From an uncultured Prevotellaceae bacterium (GTDB lineage: Bacteria; Bacteroidota; Bacteroidia; Bacteroidales; Bacteroidaceae): a stretch of 64,000 bases of DNA. The stretch covers positions 1-64,000 of the forward strand of contig CACWMK010000001.1 in the NCBI GenBank assembly GCA_902761905.1. The letters run 5' to 3'. The notes under the pieces were generated by a model. That model searched no databases. It saw nothing but the letters and a program-made list of their open reading frames with translations, and was not told the origin of the DNA. This document shows, one piece after another, positions 15,181 to 24,511 of this stretch (the stretch's first letter is position 1; the number at the start of each line of letters is the position of its first letter). Position numbers and translations under genes: made by a program.

Positions 15181-16309
15181 TCTTCTTCTCGTTTTGTTTG
15201 TTGGCCTGTGGCTTCTTCTTTTTCTTTTTCTTCTTGGCTTTGTCAAATCTGCTGATGTCGCCACCTGCCAGGTCTACATGTGGCTTTGGCTCTGGTTTCT
15301 TACCCTCGTCGTGCTCAAGCGACAATGGCTTTTCGCCACGGCGATTCATCTCGATCACCTCCTTAGCTCTTTCGGCAGTGATGGTCTCCAGATTAGCGGC
15401 TATGTTCTTGTCGGTAGAGTAGGTGCACAGACCTGCCAGAATATCGTTCTTAAACAGATAGTAGTCGCTGTCCTGTGTCTGCAGCACTATCTCCTTGCCA
15501 GGCAGTCGCTTGCCTGCCTCTACGTAGTCATCCACCTCGTAGTTCAGACAGCACTTAAGCTTGGCGCACATACCAGCCAGTTTCTGTGGATTGAGTGATA
15601 TATCCTGGAATCGTGCAGCGTTTGTGCTTACACTCGAGAAGTTCTTCATCCATGTGGCGCAGCACAGTTCGCGTCCGCAAGGACCTGTTCCGCCGATACG
15701 TCCGGCCTCTTGTCTCGCACCTATCTGCTTCATCTCGATACGCACGTGGAAAGCTACGGCCAGATCCTTGATAAGCTGACGGAAGTCTACACGCTCATCA
15801 GCGATGTAGTAGAAGATTGCCTTGTTGCCATCACCCTGATATTCCACATCGCCTATCTTCATATCGAGTCCCAGACCCTTGGCTATCTTGCGGCTCTCAA
15901 TCATTGTAGAGTGCTCGCGTGCCTGAGCTTCACGCCATTTCTGGATGTCGGTCTCGCGTGCTATACGATAGATACGCTTGATATCATCGGGCGATTTGAT
16001 GTTCACCTTCTTAAGCTGCAGTTTCACCAGTCGACCAGTAAGAGTTACCACACCAACATCGTGTCCGGGACTGGCTTCTACGGCTACTATGTCGCCCTTC
16101 TTCAGTTCCAGGTTGTTCACGTTGTGGTAGTATCCCTTGCGGGTGTGCTTGAACTGCACCTCTACCAGATCGGTAGTATCTGGATTACCAGGCACATCGG
16201 CCAACCAGTCGTAGGTATTAAGCTGCTTGTCCTGTCGCCCCACTGCCTGGTGACACAGTCCGCGGTCGCAACCTACATGTACGATATGTTCTTTAGTTTT
16301 CTCGGTCAT
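15170..16309 (-). CDS. ricT: RicT/YaaT family protein (PSP1 domain)
   Basis: This is a PSP1 C-terminal-domain protein. In Bacillus, RicT (YaaT) forms an Fe-S complex with RicA and RicF that affects RNA maturation and development; the role in Bacteroidota is not established. The core is conserved: RETDIQKWREAQ, VEYQGDGNKAIFYYIADERVDFRQLIKDLA, IGARQEAGRIGGTGPCGRE, with Cys clusters CGRELCC and CAKLKCC that likely ligate the cluster. The ~60-residue C-terminal tail is basic and includes a run of nine Lys. It lies 2 bp after holB, as in many bacteria where yaaT and holB are neighbours. Confidence 0.9.
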   Translation of the reverse strand: MTEKTKEHIVHVGCDRGLCHQAVGRQDKQLNTYDWLADVPGNPDTTDLVEVQFKHTRKGYYHNVNNLELKKGDIVAVEASPGHDVGVVTLTGRLVKLQLKKVNIKSPDDIKRIYRIARETDIQKWREAQAREHSTMIESRKIAKGLGLDMKIGDVEYQGDGNKAIFYYIADERVDFRQLIKDLAVAFHVRIEMKQIGARQEAGRIGGTGPCGRELCCATWMKNFSSVSTNAARFQDISLNPQKLAGMCAKLKCCLNYEVDDYVEAGKRLPGKEIVLQTQDSDYYLFKNDILAGLCTYSTDKNIAANLETITAERAKEVIEMNRRGEKPLSLEHDEGKKPEPKPHVDLAGGDISRFDKAKKKKKKKKPQANKQNEKKNAE

Positions 16310-16311
16310 AT

Positions 16312-17424
16312 CTATTTCTGTAAAAGTAATACTATCATTTGTAGTGCAAAGTCGAAGAATACTATCTTTCCGTTTGCATTCTGTCCTATGTCGCGAATAG
16401 CCAGATTGGTCAGGTCGCTGATAGGCAGTACATTATTCTCGTTCACAAATCGTGCAAAGTTCTTGGCAAAGTCCTCCTCGCGCTGAGTCATATACACAAG
16501 CTCCTCGTCGTGGAAGTTGTACATAAAGTTCTCGCGAGTCATGCGCAGAAAGAACGTCAGCCATCGCTTCTGTTTCTCACGGCCCATGGCAGCCATCTGT
16601 TCGCTCCACTTGCGCAGATCCTTTATCTTGCGCTGGTAGGCCAGTCGCATCAGCATGATATACATATCCAGGAACAGCTCGTTCTCAGAGCCTACCTGTA
16701 GCTCGTCAAGCGCCTTCATCCAGTTGCCGTTGGCCAGTCTGGCTATGCGGTGTGCATCGTCGGCACCTATGCCACGCTTTTCTATCAGGGCACGCTCTAC
16801 GTCGTCGTTGTCTATCTTCTTGATATCTATGCGCTGCACTCGGCTACGGATGGTCTCAAGCAACTTGTCAGGCTCTTCGCTCACCATAATGAATACAGTC
16901 TGCTGTGGTGGCTCTTCTATCAGTTTCAACAGCTTGTTGGCGCACTCTATGTTCATGCGCTCAGGTAGCCATACCACGCTTACCTTATATCCACCCTGAC
17001 TCGACTTCAGACTGAGTTTTCTTACCAGGTCGTCGCTCTCGCCTGCAGTTATGATAGCCTGCTGATTCTCTGCGCCGATAGCCTGCATCCAGTCTTCCAT
17101 CGTGAAGTACAGACCTCGCATCACCAACTCGTGCCACTCCTTGGCAAAGTCGTCGCTCACAGGCTTATGCTCTGAACCCATCGATGGCAGTTTGATGGTA
17201 GGGTAGGTGAAGTGCAGATCCGGATGCTCCAGTTTGGCCAGCATAGCCTTAGCCGATGGAGTGCCATTGTCAAGCAGATAGCAGGCAAATGCCACTGCCA
17301 GTGGCAGTTTGCCGCATCCCTGTGGTCCACATAGCATCAGTGCATGTGGCAGTCGCTCCTCCTTAACCAACTGCAGCAGTCGCTCTTCAGCTTCCTTCTG
17401 TCCTATTACCTCGTCGAAACCCAT
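16312..17424 (-). CDS. holB: DNA polymerase III subunit delta'
   Basis: Delta' is part of the clamp loader that places the sliding clamp on DNA. The N-terminus has GFDEVIGQKEAEERL and a P-loop-like GPQGCGKLPLA (residues 33-43), with Leu replacing the usual Ser/Thr after Lys. That fits a delta' subunit that does not hydrolyse ATP. NKLLKLIEEPPQQTVFIM and an SRVQRIDI sensor region follow. The ATG at 17424 is used; a TTG three codons earlier is possible but lies in the heptamer repeat flank. It is downstream of metF and 2 bp upstream of ricT. Confidence 0.92.
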   Translation of the reverse strand: MGFDEVIGQKEAEERLLQLVKEERLPHALMLCGPQGCGKLPLAVAFACYLLDNGTPSAKAMLAKLEHPDLHFTYPTIKLPSMGSEHKPVSDDFAKEWHELVMRGLYFTMEDWMQAIGAENQQAIITAGESDDLVRKLSLKSSQGGYKVSVVWLPERMNIECANKLLKLIEEPPQQTVFIMVSEEPDKLLETIRSRVQRIDIKKIDNDDVERALIEKRGIGADDAHRIARLANGNWMKALDELQVGSENELFLDMYIMLMRLAYQRKIKDLRKWSEQMAAMGREKQKRWLTFFLRMTRENFMYNFHDEELVYMTQREEDFAKNFARFVNENNVLPISDLTNLAIRDIGQNANGKIVFFDFALQMIVLLLQK

Positions 17425-17427
17425 AAA

Positions 17428-17455
17428 GTTCAATGTTCAATCTTTAATGTTCAAT
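17428..17455. repeat. Four-unit 7-bp repeat filling the metF-holB gap
   Basis: Read on the minus strand the units are ATTGAAC, ATTAAAG, ATTGAAC, ATTGAAC. The array touches the metF stop codon (17455-17457) at one end and stops 3 bases before the holB ATG at the other, so it is practically the entire intercistronic region. Confidence 0.8.
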
Positions 17456-18411
17456 CAAAGAAGTTGCTTTACTACCTCAACTACCGAATCGACTGCCGAT
17501 ACGGTATAGAAATGTATATTATGCACTCCGTGAGCATACAGGTCGCGACACTGTGCTGTGGTCCACTCGATTCCCAGTTGCTTGGCGTCCTCGTCGGTCT
17601 TACATTTTACCACCTCCTTTGCCAGTGGTTCAGGTATGTCGCAGTGGAATGTCTTGGGCACTACTGTCAGCTGACTCAGCTTAGCCATAGGCTTTATGCC
17701 TGGTATGATGGGGATAGTGATACCCATAGCGCGAGCCTTCTCTACAAACTGGAAGTACTTCTCGTTGTCGAAGAACAGCTGGGTAACAGCATATTGTGCG
17801 CCCAGATCCTGTTTCTGCTTCAGATACTGCATGTCCATTTCCAGGTTGGGGGCCTCCTCGTGCTTCTCAGGATAGCACGCCACGCCATAGTCGAATGCAC
17901 GACCTGGATTCTTGATTGGTGTGCCATCGGCAAAGTATCCCTCGTTGAATCGCTTCACCTGTTCCATCAGGTCGGTTGTATGTGCATGTCCTCCAGGTGT
18001 TGGCACAAATCGACTGTCCTCCTTAGCCTTGTCGCCTCTCAGCAGTAGCAGGTCGCTTATGCCAAGGAACTGCAAGTCCAGCAGCTCATATTCGATATCC
18101 TCGATAGTAGCGCCACTACATATCACGTGTGGCTGTACTGGTATGTGGTATCTCTGCTGTATGGCTGCTGCTATGGCTATGGTTCCAGGGCGACGACGAA
18201 TGCGACGACGCTCAAACTGCCCATTCTCAAGTTCGCGATACACAAACTCTGAGTGATGGGTGGTGATGTTGATATAGGCCGGGTCGAAATCTCTTAGTTT
18301 GTCAATGTCGGCAAACAGTTTCTCAGTGCCTGTGCCTTTAAGTGGTGGCAGCACTTCAAATGAGAATCGTCTGGCCTCTTTATCTTGATGTATAAACTCT
18401 GTAACACTCAT
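17455..18411 (-). CDS. metF: Methylenetetrahydrofolate reductase
   Basis: MetF reduces 5,10-methylene-THF to 5-methyl-THF with FAD, supplying methyl groups for methionine synthesis. Recognisable blocks are FSFEVLPPLKGTG, YINITTHHSE, HVICSGAT, DLLLLRGDKAKED, AQYAVTQLFFDNEKYFQF and IPIIPGIKPM. Length of 318 aa is normal. The ATG lies 8 bases after a -7 box, implying a very short leader. It starts an apparent metF-holB-ricT-gldH transcription unit and is divergent from the BASS transporter. Confidence 0.95.
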   Translation of the reverse strand: MSVTEFIHQDKEARRFSFEVLPPLKGTGTEKLFADIDKLRDFDPAYINITTHHSEFVYRELENGQFERRRIRRRPGTIAIAAAIQQRYHIPVQPHVICSGATIEDIEYELLDLQFLGISDLLLLRGDKAKEDSRFVPTPGGHAHTTDLMEQVKRFNEGYFADGTPIKNPGRAFDYGVACYPEKHEEAPNLEMDMQYLKQKQDLGAQYAVTQLFFDNEKYFQFVEKARAMGITIPIIPGIKPMAKLSQLTVVPKTFHCDIPEPLAKEVVKCKTDEDAKQLGIEWTTAQCRDLYAHGVHNIHFYTVSAVDSVVEVVKQLL

Positions 18412-18419
18412 ATTGGCTG

Positions 18420-18427
18420 CAAAGTTA
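18420..18427 (-). promoter_or_regulatory. -7 promoter box of metF
   Basis: On the minus strand TAACTTTG fits TAnnTTTG and is only 8 bases from the metF ATG, so the transcript would have a leader of a few bases at most. Confidence 0.55.
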
Positions 18428-18458
18428 CAAAAATTTTCTTTATTACAAAACTTTTTTG

Positions 18459-18466
18459 TACTTTTG
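18459..18466 (+). promoter_or_regulatory. -7 promoter box of the BASS transporter gene
   Basis: TACTTTTG fits TAnnTTTG and is followed by CAGC and the ATG at 18471. The transcript would be leaderless or nearly so. The box faces the metF promoter across a 59-bp divergent region. Confidence 0.6.
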
Positions 18467-18470
18467 CAGC

Positions 18471-19430
18471 ATGAAACTGAAGCAATTTGTCAAAGATTGG
18501 ACTCTTCCGGTAGCGATAGCCGTAGGAACAGTGGTATATCTGCTGTTCTATTGGGTGCCGCAGCTAGATACTGCAGGCGATGTGTTGGGCGATGTTGTTG
18601 ATACTGTTTTCCCGATGATGGTGTTCTGCACCCTCTTCTCCACTTTTTGCCGTATCGACTTTCATCAGATGCGCCCTCATCGTTGGCATCTTGGAGTGCT
18701 TGTCACACAGGTGGCCATTGTTGCACTCAATGTGTGGATTATCCTAGGCGTCGAGGCCAATCCTGCCCAGAAGATACTGTGGGAGAGTGTGCTAACCTGT
18801 ATCATCGGCCCTGCTGCAACAGCCTGTCCTGTCATCACAGCCAAGATAGGTGGCAATATCAACACCATGACAGCCTTTGTCGTTATGTCGTCGTTTGCTT
18901 CGGCACTGATGATTCCTGCTGTGTTTCCGCTGCTTGAGCGTGGCAACCAGCTCGATTTCTGGTCGGCTTTCCTCATTATCCTGCAGAAACTGGCAATGGT
19001 GCTTGTAGCTCCTCTGGTCCTGGGATGGGTTGTGCAGCACTATGCCAAGCGCCTGTGTGCATGGATTGTGGGTATTCCCGATCTGTCGTTCTATCTCTGG
19101 TCAGTGCAGCTCTCAGTCACATCGGGTGTCACTGTGCGCAACATCGTTCGTAGCGATGCAGGGCTGTCGGTACTGCTGATGATTGCCACCATGAGCATGA
19201 TACTCTGCTTCGCACTGTTCTTGCTTGGTCGCGGCATAGGCCGTCGTCTTGGCGATGAGCTATGTGGCGGACAGGCCATGTTCCAGAAGAACACGGCCTT
19301 GTCTATTTGGGTTGCATATACCTATCTTAATCCTGTGGCATCCGTAGGAGCTGGTTGCTATGTTCTGTGGCAGAACATCGTCAACTCTTTGGAACTCTAT
19401 GAGTATCGCAAGAAAAATGTAAAGCCGTAA
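18471..19430 (+). CDS. Bile acid:sodium symporter-like (BASS) transporter
   Basis: A 319-aa inner-membrane protein with about ten hydrophobic segments, conserved-looking GPAATACPVITAKIGGNINTMTAF in the core, and overall resemblance to the BASS family, which carries organic anions with sodium. The substrate cannot be told from sequence. The ATG at 18471 is chosen because it directly follows the -7 box; an upstream TTG would lie within the promoter. It stands alone between the divergent metF and a bidirectional hairpin that overlaps its own stop region. Confidence 0.75.
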   Translation: MKLKQFVKDWTLPVAIAVGTVVYLLFYWVPQLDTAGDVLGDVVDTVFPMMVFCTLFSTFCRIDFHQMRPHRWHLGVLVTQVAIVALNVWIILGVEANPAQKILWESVLTCIIGPAATACPVITAKIGGNINTMTAFVVMSSFASALMIPAVFPLLERGNQLDFWSAFLIILQKLAMVLVAPLVLGWVVQHYAKRLCAWIVGIPDLSFYLWSVQLSVTSGVTVRNIVRSDAGLSVLLMIATMSMILCFALFLLGRGIGRRLGDELCGGQAMFQKNTALSIWVAYTYLNPVASVGAGCYVLWQNIVNSLELYEYRKKNVKP

Positions 19431-19458
19431 TCTTTTTTTGGGTGGTAAGATTACGGCT
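19423..19458. terminator. Bidirectional terminator-like hairpin
   Basis: AGCCGTAATCTT (19423-19434) pairs perfectly with AAGATTACGGCT (19447-19458), 12 bp with a 12-nt loop. It lies between the converging transporter and aldehyde dehydrogenase genes and includes the transporter's last codons. On the minus strand the stem is followed by TTTACATTTTT; on the plus strand the T-tract is weak. Confidence 0.65.
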
Positions 19459-19470
19459 CATTATTATTGA

Positions 19471-20913
19471 CTACATATCCTCGTAGGTGTCAAGGTAAGT
19501 GACATGTGTAACGAGATATTCATCAACACCATGCTTGCCATCAGCACCGCCAATACCTGACTTCTTTACTCCTGCATGGAAACCTTGGATGGCCTCGAAG
19601 TGTTCGCGGTTGATATACGTCTCACCAAACTCCAGTTCGCGACAAGCCTTTACTGCGATGTTGAGATCTTTGGTAAAGATAGATGATGCCAGGCCGTACT
19701 CGCAATCGTTAGCATATCTGATAGCCTCGTCGACATCGCTGAACTCTACAAGAGGAATAACAGGACCGAATGTCTCCTCATGAATGATGTCCATATCCTG
19801 ACGGCAGTTGTCGAGAACGGTAGCTGCATAGAAGTATCCCTTCTCGCCAACACGATGACCACCACAGAGCAGTTTTGCACCCTGCTTGATAGCACGCTCC
19901 ACCTTCTCTGTTACACTCTCCAGAGCACGAGCCTCTACCAGTGGACCCATGTCAACGCTCTCATCGGCACATACGTCGCCAACCTTTACCTTCGACATCT
20001 TGTCAACCAGAATCTTAGTGAAAGCCTCCTTGACTTCCTTTTGTACATATACGCGTTCTGCATTGTTGCATATCTGACCATTGTTACCAATACGAGAATC
20101 TACAATCCACTGTGCAGCGCGCTCCAGGTCAGCATCCTTCATTACGATAGCAGGTGCTTTGCCACCCAGTTCGAGACTTACCTTAGTGATGTTCTTGGAA
20201 GCGGCAGCCATGATGCTCTCGCCTGCACCTACAGAACCAGTTACACTTACAATGTCAATCTTTGGTGAGCCCGCCATCTCATTGCCGATGACGCTTCCTT
20301 TACCTGTAACGATGTTGATAACACCAGCAGGAAGCCCAATCTCGTCAACAATTTTGGCAAATTCTGTGCAGTTTTCAGGAGTGAGTTGCGATGGCTTGAT
20401 AACGATTGTACAACCTGCAATCAGTGCTGCACCTGCTTTACGTGCGATAAGGAAGAACGGGAAGTTCCATGGTAGGATGCCTGCTACAACGCCGATAGGC
20501 TTCTTGGTTAGCAGAATGGTCTCATTTGGACGGTCGGAAGGAATAATTTCGCCCTCAATATGACGTGCGAAGGTGGCCATGTACTCAAAATAAGCAATGG
20601 TAGCACCAACCTCAATAGCAGCCCAGTTGCGAGTCTTGCCCTGTTCACGCATAATGATTTCTGTAAATTCTTTCTCACGCTTCTTGATGCCCTCTGCCAT
20701 CTTCAGTAGATAGCCTGCTCTTTCAATGGCTGGGGTTTTGGCCCATGCCTTTTGAGCAGCACGTGCAGCATCAAGTGCACGATTTACGTCTTCAATAGTT
20801 CCCTCAGGTTGACGAGAGATTACTTCTTCGGTTGATGGGTTCAACACGTCGATCCACTGGCCGTTTGAACTTTCGCAAAACTGGCCGTTGATGTACATTT
20901 TTAAGTTCTTCAT
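19471..20913 (-). CDS. aldA: NAD(P)-dependent aldehyde dehydrogenase, probably lactaldehyde dehydrogenase
   Basis: The enzyme oxidises an aldehyde to the acid. ALDH motifs are complete: PWNFPFFL, the general base in LELGGKAP (about residue 252), the nucleophilic Cys in NNGQICNNAERV (about 285) and the C-terminal SGIGGADGKHGVDEY. Size (480 aa) and overall sequence resemble E. coli AldA, which turns the L-lactaldehyde made by RhaD into L-lactate. It is the last gene of a GH2-GH105-GH106 unit that liberates rhamnose, 21 bp after GH106, which supports that substrate. Another aldehyde is possible, so the symbol is a context-based choice. Confidence 0.82.
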   Translation of the reverse strand: MKNLKMYINGQFCESSNGQWIDVLNPSTEEVISRQPEGTIEDVNRALDAARAAQKAWAKTPAIERAGYLLKMAEGIKKREKEFTEIIMREQGKTRNWAAIEVGATIAYFEYMATFARHIEGEIIPSDRPNETILLTKKPIGVVAGILPWNFPFFLIARKAGAALIAGCTIVIKPSQLTPENCTEFAKIVDEIGLPAGVINIVTGKGSVIGNEMAGSPKIDIVSVTGSVGAGESIMAAASKNITKVSLELGGKAPAIVMKDADLERAAQWIVDSRIGNNGQICNNAERVYVQKEVKEAFTKILVDKMSKVKVGDVCADESVDMGPLVEARALESVTEKVERAIKQGAKLLCGGHRVGEKGYFYAATVLDNCRQDMDIIHEETFGPVIPLVEFSDVDEAIRYANDCEYGLASSIFTKDLNIAVKACRELEFGETYINREHFEAIQGFHAGVKKSGIGGADGKHGVDEYLVTHVTYLDTYEDM

Positions 20914-20934
20914 AATTGTTTTGTTTTAAAATAG

Positions 20935-23394
20935 TTATTGTGGTTTGTTTACTAAAGTAACTCTTGAATTGAGGCCGCTGGGGACAGGCTCCCATGCTGC
21001 ATAGGTAGTATTTTTGTAGTCGATATCAACCACATTTATCTCGTTGAACTTACGCCATTTCACACCTTTGCGATCTAAATCTGCTATTCGATTGGCTGGT
21101 AGATTTGTTACCTCTATTCGGATCTTGTTCTTGCCTTTGTGCAGGGTGTTTCCGCAATCCAGAATAAATGGAACGGCCCATGCGCAGCCAATGAACTTGC
21201 CGTTGATATATACACGTGCAGATTCGCGTACGTCTCCCAAATTGATCATCCATTGTTGTTTGGCTTGCTTGGCTGAGAGATTGATGCTTGTAGTGTAAAC
21301 ACCTGTACCCATGGTGATGGCAGCACTATCGCTGAGTGTCTCCCATGTCTGCAAACTGTCTAATTGGAAAGTCTTTACAACCTTGGGGGCCTCGTCGATA
21401 AACGATAATTTCCAAGGTCCCTTGATTTCAATCTCTTGGTTTTGATATTCTATTGGTGCTGAGACTACAGTAGGTGTATCTGATGTCTGCAGAATACGGC
21501 TCTCGCCAGATTTCAATGCAATATGTAGTTTCCCGTTGCTAACGTTTGCTGGATTAATATCGCCATTCATGGGGTTGAACCATGTGGCGCCTTTGAACGG
21601 TATTGTTAAGGAAATATCCCCCTCGACGTCATGTGGTGTTAGGTTGACGATGAAATAGTGCCATTGTTTGCCCGATTTGCGACGAATAGCACGTAACCCC
21701 AACTCTGTCTTCATTGGTTCCGACTGAGCAAAATGCCCCATCAGTGTAGGTTCTTCGCCACTAATTACGTAGGGATATAGACGTTCTATCTGGTCTTGCA
21801 ATGAGGCGTCGATGGTTGTTCCGCTTGGGATGATGAGTGCGCGATAGCTAGTGCCGCCTTCGGTTACCAATCGATTATTCTCTACACGTACCTTGGCCAA
21901 TTGACGGTCGCTGATATAGTCGCAGTCGTATCCCAGGCTGTCGATAGTCAAGATGCTGCGAATGAATTGTGGTGCCTTTTCGTCCATCGTGTGGATGTCA
22001 AACTGCATGAGCAGGTCTTCGCCACCACGACGGTCCTTGCTTTCCCATTTTGCATCGTCATTTCTTGGACCTCTCTGATGCCACATGTCTCGAACAGGCA
22101 GGTAAACCAGAAAATCGTTATCGGGTTGACCTAATTGCAGAAAACTCTGGCAACGCTCGATATACTTCATAAGATATGGCGCATCACGCCAGATGGAGTT
22201 GGTTGGGCTCATGTCTACCGATGCATAGAACCTCCAACCTGGCCAAACGTCATTCTTTGGTGAATAACAAGTACCATGGAAATAGACATGGTTGACGCCA
22301 CAGGTAAACATAAGGTCTAGGTCGGGTTTCATTTGCGACAGAGATGTTCTGAAGTGCTCTGTGAGCCACGTGAAGGTCTCGCTCGAAGTAAATGGTTTGC
22401 CCATAACATGTGCTGCTGATGAGGCATATTTTAGCATTGATACGTCACTAAAATTCTTGCGGGTCTTACCTGGATCTGTTCGTAGTCCTTTGATTCCAAA
22501 TTCCGAAAGACCGAATCCTTCAATTTCTGGGATGTCAACAGCTGCATATAGATCGAGCAGGTTTGCAGGTGAACCGTGTGCTTGATTGCGTACTTTCACC
22601 CCATGCTTATGTGCCCATGCCACCCACTGCTGAGTGAAATTCTCGAGTAACATGTCGCTAAGTGTCTCGCGATAGTCGCACAATACCTGATTGCCATCGC
22701 CACCATTAAGCAACTCGGGCAATTTCTGTCGTAAATCGTAACCACGACGTTTTTGGAATTCATCAAACAGGGTAGGGGTCCAGTTTGCTTTGTAAACTTC
22801 GTACGAATCGTTGAAGAAGGTGTGTGGATATGGCACACCTGATTCGGCGAAAGCATTCTCAAAACGTTCCAGATAATGATGTACTGCCTCTCGGTCGAAG
22901 TGATCTACTACCCATCCTTCGCCGCCTGGGGCTGCACGCTTTACCTTTTGCTTAGTTCGTCCGTTTTCTACACTATATGTGTGCACTCCATTGATTAGTG
23001 TATCTTTAAAGATTGCTTTACAAGCTGCCTGATCCAATGAAATATGTGGACCACCGAAAGGCCAGCCTGTTCCACAGTTCATATCAACTTCTATGCCTAG
23101 AGGTTTGGCAATATCCTGTACAGTCTTAAGAGCTTGCATCCATTTGGGTGAGAGAAACGGGATATTGTTCTTGTCGTTTCCCTTGACACCATACAGTGGC
23201 GTTATCTCTACAGCACCAATTCCTGCACGGGCATATTCTGAGAGATTCCATTGCAGGTTTTCCTTGTCAACGGCTGATCCCAACCACCACCAACGGGTGC
23301 CTGGTTTGGCCTCAGGAAGAGGGGTTGGCCAACTTTGGGCCATACTAGCTGCCACAAAGCAACTTAAAAGGCAAGAGGTGAGATATCTTTTCAT
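20935..23394 (-). CDS. GH106-like alpha-L-rhamnosidase
   Basis: A secreted or periplasmic enzyme (signal peptide to about residue 19, ending SMAQ) expected to remove terminal alpha-L-rhamnose from rhamnogalacturonan oligosaccharides. The N-terminal PGTRWWWLGSAVDKENLQWNL, then ARAGIGAVEITPLYGV, and the CGTGWPFGGPHIS block are characteristic of GH106 proteins. The C-terminus has a beta-sandwich of the galactose-binding type (VYINGKFIGCAWAVPFILD, NKIRIEVTNLPANRI). At 819 aa it is shorter than many 1,000-aa-plus GH106 enzymes. It overlaps GH105 by 4 bp and is followed by the aldehyde dehydrogenase gene, so rhamnose release and lactaldehyde disposal are co-expressed. Confidence 0.88.
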   Translation of the reverse strand: MKRYLTSCLLSCFVAASMAQSWPTPLPEAKPGTRWWWLGSAVDKENLQWNLSEYARAGIGAVEITPLYGVKGNDKNNIPFLSPKWMQALKTVQDIAKPLGIEVDMNCGTGWPFGGPHISLDQAACKAIFKDTLINGVHTYSVENGRTKQKVKRAAPGGEGWVVDHFDREAVHHYLERFENAFAESGVPYPHTFFNDSYEVYKANWTPTLFDEFQKRRGYDLRQKLPELLNGGDGNQVLCDYRETLSDMLLENFTQQWVAWAHKHGVKVRNQAHGSPANLLDLYAAVDIPEIEGFGLSEFGIKGLRTDPGKTRKNFSDVSMLKYASSAAHVMGKPFTSSETFTWLTEHFRTSLSQMKPDLDLMFTCGVNHVYFHGTCYSPKNDVWPGWRFYASVDMSPTNSIWRDAPYLMKYIERCQSFLQLGQPDNDFLVYLPVRDMWHQRGPRNDDAKWESKDRRGGEDLLMQFDIHTMDEKAPQFIRSILTIDSLGYDCDYISDRQLAKVRVENNRLVTEGGTSYRALIIPSGTTIDASLQDQIERLYPYVISGEEPTLMGHFAQSEPMKTELGLRAIRRKSGKQWHYFIVNLTPHDVEGDISLTIPFKGATWFNPMNGDINPANVSNGKLHIALKSGESRILQTSDTPTVVSAPIEYQNQEIEIKGPWKLSFIDEAPKVVKTFQLDSLQTWETLSDSAAITMGTGVYTTSINLSAKQAKQQWMINLGDVRESARVYINGKFIGCAWAVPFILDCGNTLHKGKNKIRIEVTNLPANRIADLDRKGVKWRKFNEINVVDIDYKNTTYAAWEPVPSGLNSRVTLVNKPQ

Positions 23395-24494
23395 TTATTC
23401 AGGAGTTTATAGTATTCTGTTAAACCAAGTAAGAAACATCCAGTTCCGTAGTCTTCAAAATCAGGCATTTTAGTAAATGTTACAGGTTGGCCGGCAGAGG
23501 GATCCTTTCCAGTACCTTGGTTCCAACCCAAGAATCCGTCAGCGTGAACGCATGATTCAAGAGCCTTCCATGCTTTGTCGCAGGCTGGACGATAGATTTG
23601 CTCCTTGAGCAATCCCTTCTGTATGCCCCACGACATACCATAGAGGAACAGTGCTGTACCTGTCATCTCTGGATCGGGATAGTCAACGTCGGATACCAGA
23701 CTTGCGTGCCAGAAACCGTCTTCATGCTGGCATTTTAGTAGTCCTGCACTCATCAACAGGAAGTCTTTCTTTAGTTGCTTATATGCTTTTTCCTTGGGTG
23801 AGAGCACGTTCATACAGCGCACTAGTGCTGCATATACCCAACCGTTGCCTCTACTCCAATAACAGTTCTTTCCGTCTTTTTCCTTATAGGGAGGCACGTA
23901 GTCTTTATCGCGCCACCAAAGTCCCTCTTTCACATTGAAAAGTCCGTTGCCACAGGTGTTGCGGCTCCAAGCATAGCTTTTCATTGCGTAGTCAAGATAC
24001 TGCTTGTTGCCAGTAATTGCATACATCTTCACATATACAGGCATTGCCATTTGGATGGCGTCTATCCATGTCCAGTAGTCAACACGACCTGATTCCATCT
24101 GTTTGGCCAGATTCTCCTTGGTGGGCTCTAGCGAGCCTTTACCTGTTGTTTGTTGAAACTCGATATAAGTCTGTGAGCAACACTGATCGTCGGCATCGGT
24201 GGTTTTAACGCCATTGCGTGGGGTCCACTTGTGGAAGTCGGCCCATTTCTCAGTGTAGTCAAGATAACGTTGCTGTTGATCGATGTTGTATAGCGCCATC
24301 AATCCTTCGTAATACACAGCCCTGGTCCATAGTGAAGAAGGGCGGATACGTTTTACGTTTGTTGGTATAGTAGGATCACTATATTTCGTCATGAAGTAGT
24401 CATTAGTCTTGCGTGCGGCTTGCAGGACATTGTCCTGAGCTGTAGCTGATATGGCGCAGACTAGTGCTATTGTTAATAGAATAACCTTTTTCAT
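23391..24494 (-). CDS. GH105 unsaturated rhamnogalacturonyl hydrolase
   Basis: GH105 enzymes remove the unsaturated galacturonic acid left at the non-reducing end by rhamnogalacturonan lyases such as PL11. The protein has a signal peptide (MKKVILLTIALVCAISATAQ) and the six-hairpin (alpha/alpha)6 fold signature. Typical motifs are GRVDYWTWIDAIQMAMPVY (with the catalytic Asp), YWSRGNGWVYAAL and DPEMTGTALFLYGM. Length of 367 aa is normal. It sits between GH2 (17 bp) and GH106 (4-bp overlap), which fits stepwise trimming of RG-I oligomers. Confidence 0.92.
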   Translation of the reverse strand: MKKVILLTIALVCAISATAQDNVLQAARKTNDYFMTKYSDPTIPTNVKRIRPSSLWTRAVYYEGLMALYNIDQQQRYLDYTEKWADFHKWTPRNGVKTTDADDQCCSQTYIEFQQTTGKGSLEPTKENLAKQMESGRVDYWTWIDAIQMAMPVYVKMYAITGNKQYLDYAMKSYAWSRNTCGNGLFNVKEGLWWRDKDYVPPYKEKDGKNCYWSRGNGWVYAALVRCMNVLSPKEKAYKQLKKDFLLMSAGLLKCQHEDGFWHASLVSDVDYPDPEMTGTALFLYGMSWGIQKGLLKEQIYRPACDKAWKALESCVHADGFLGWNQGTGKDPSAGQPVTFTKMPDFEDYGTGCFLLGLTEYYKLLNK

Positions 24495-24511
24495 ATCGGG
24501 TATTTTATTCG

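Noticed and set aside
15710..16486. 258-codon plus-strand frame opposite ricT and holB
   Set aside because: It spans the junction of two recognised minus-strand genes and shows no family pattern.
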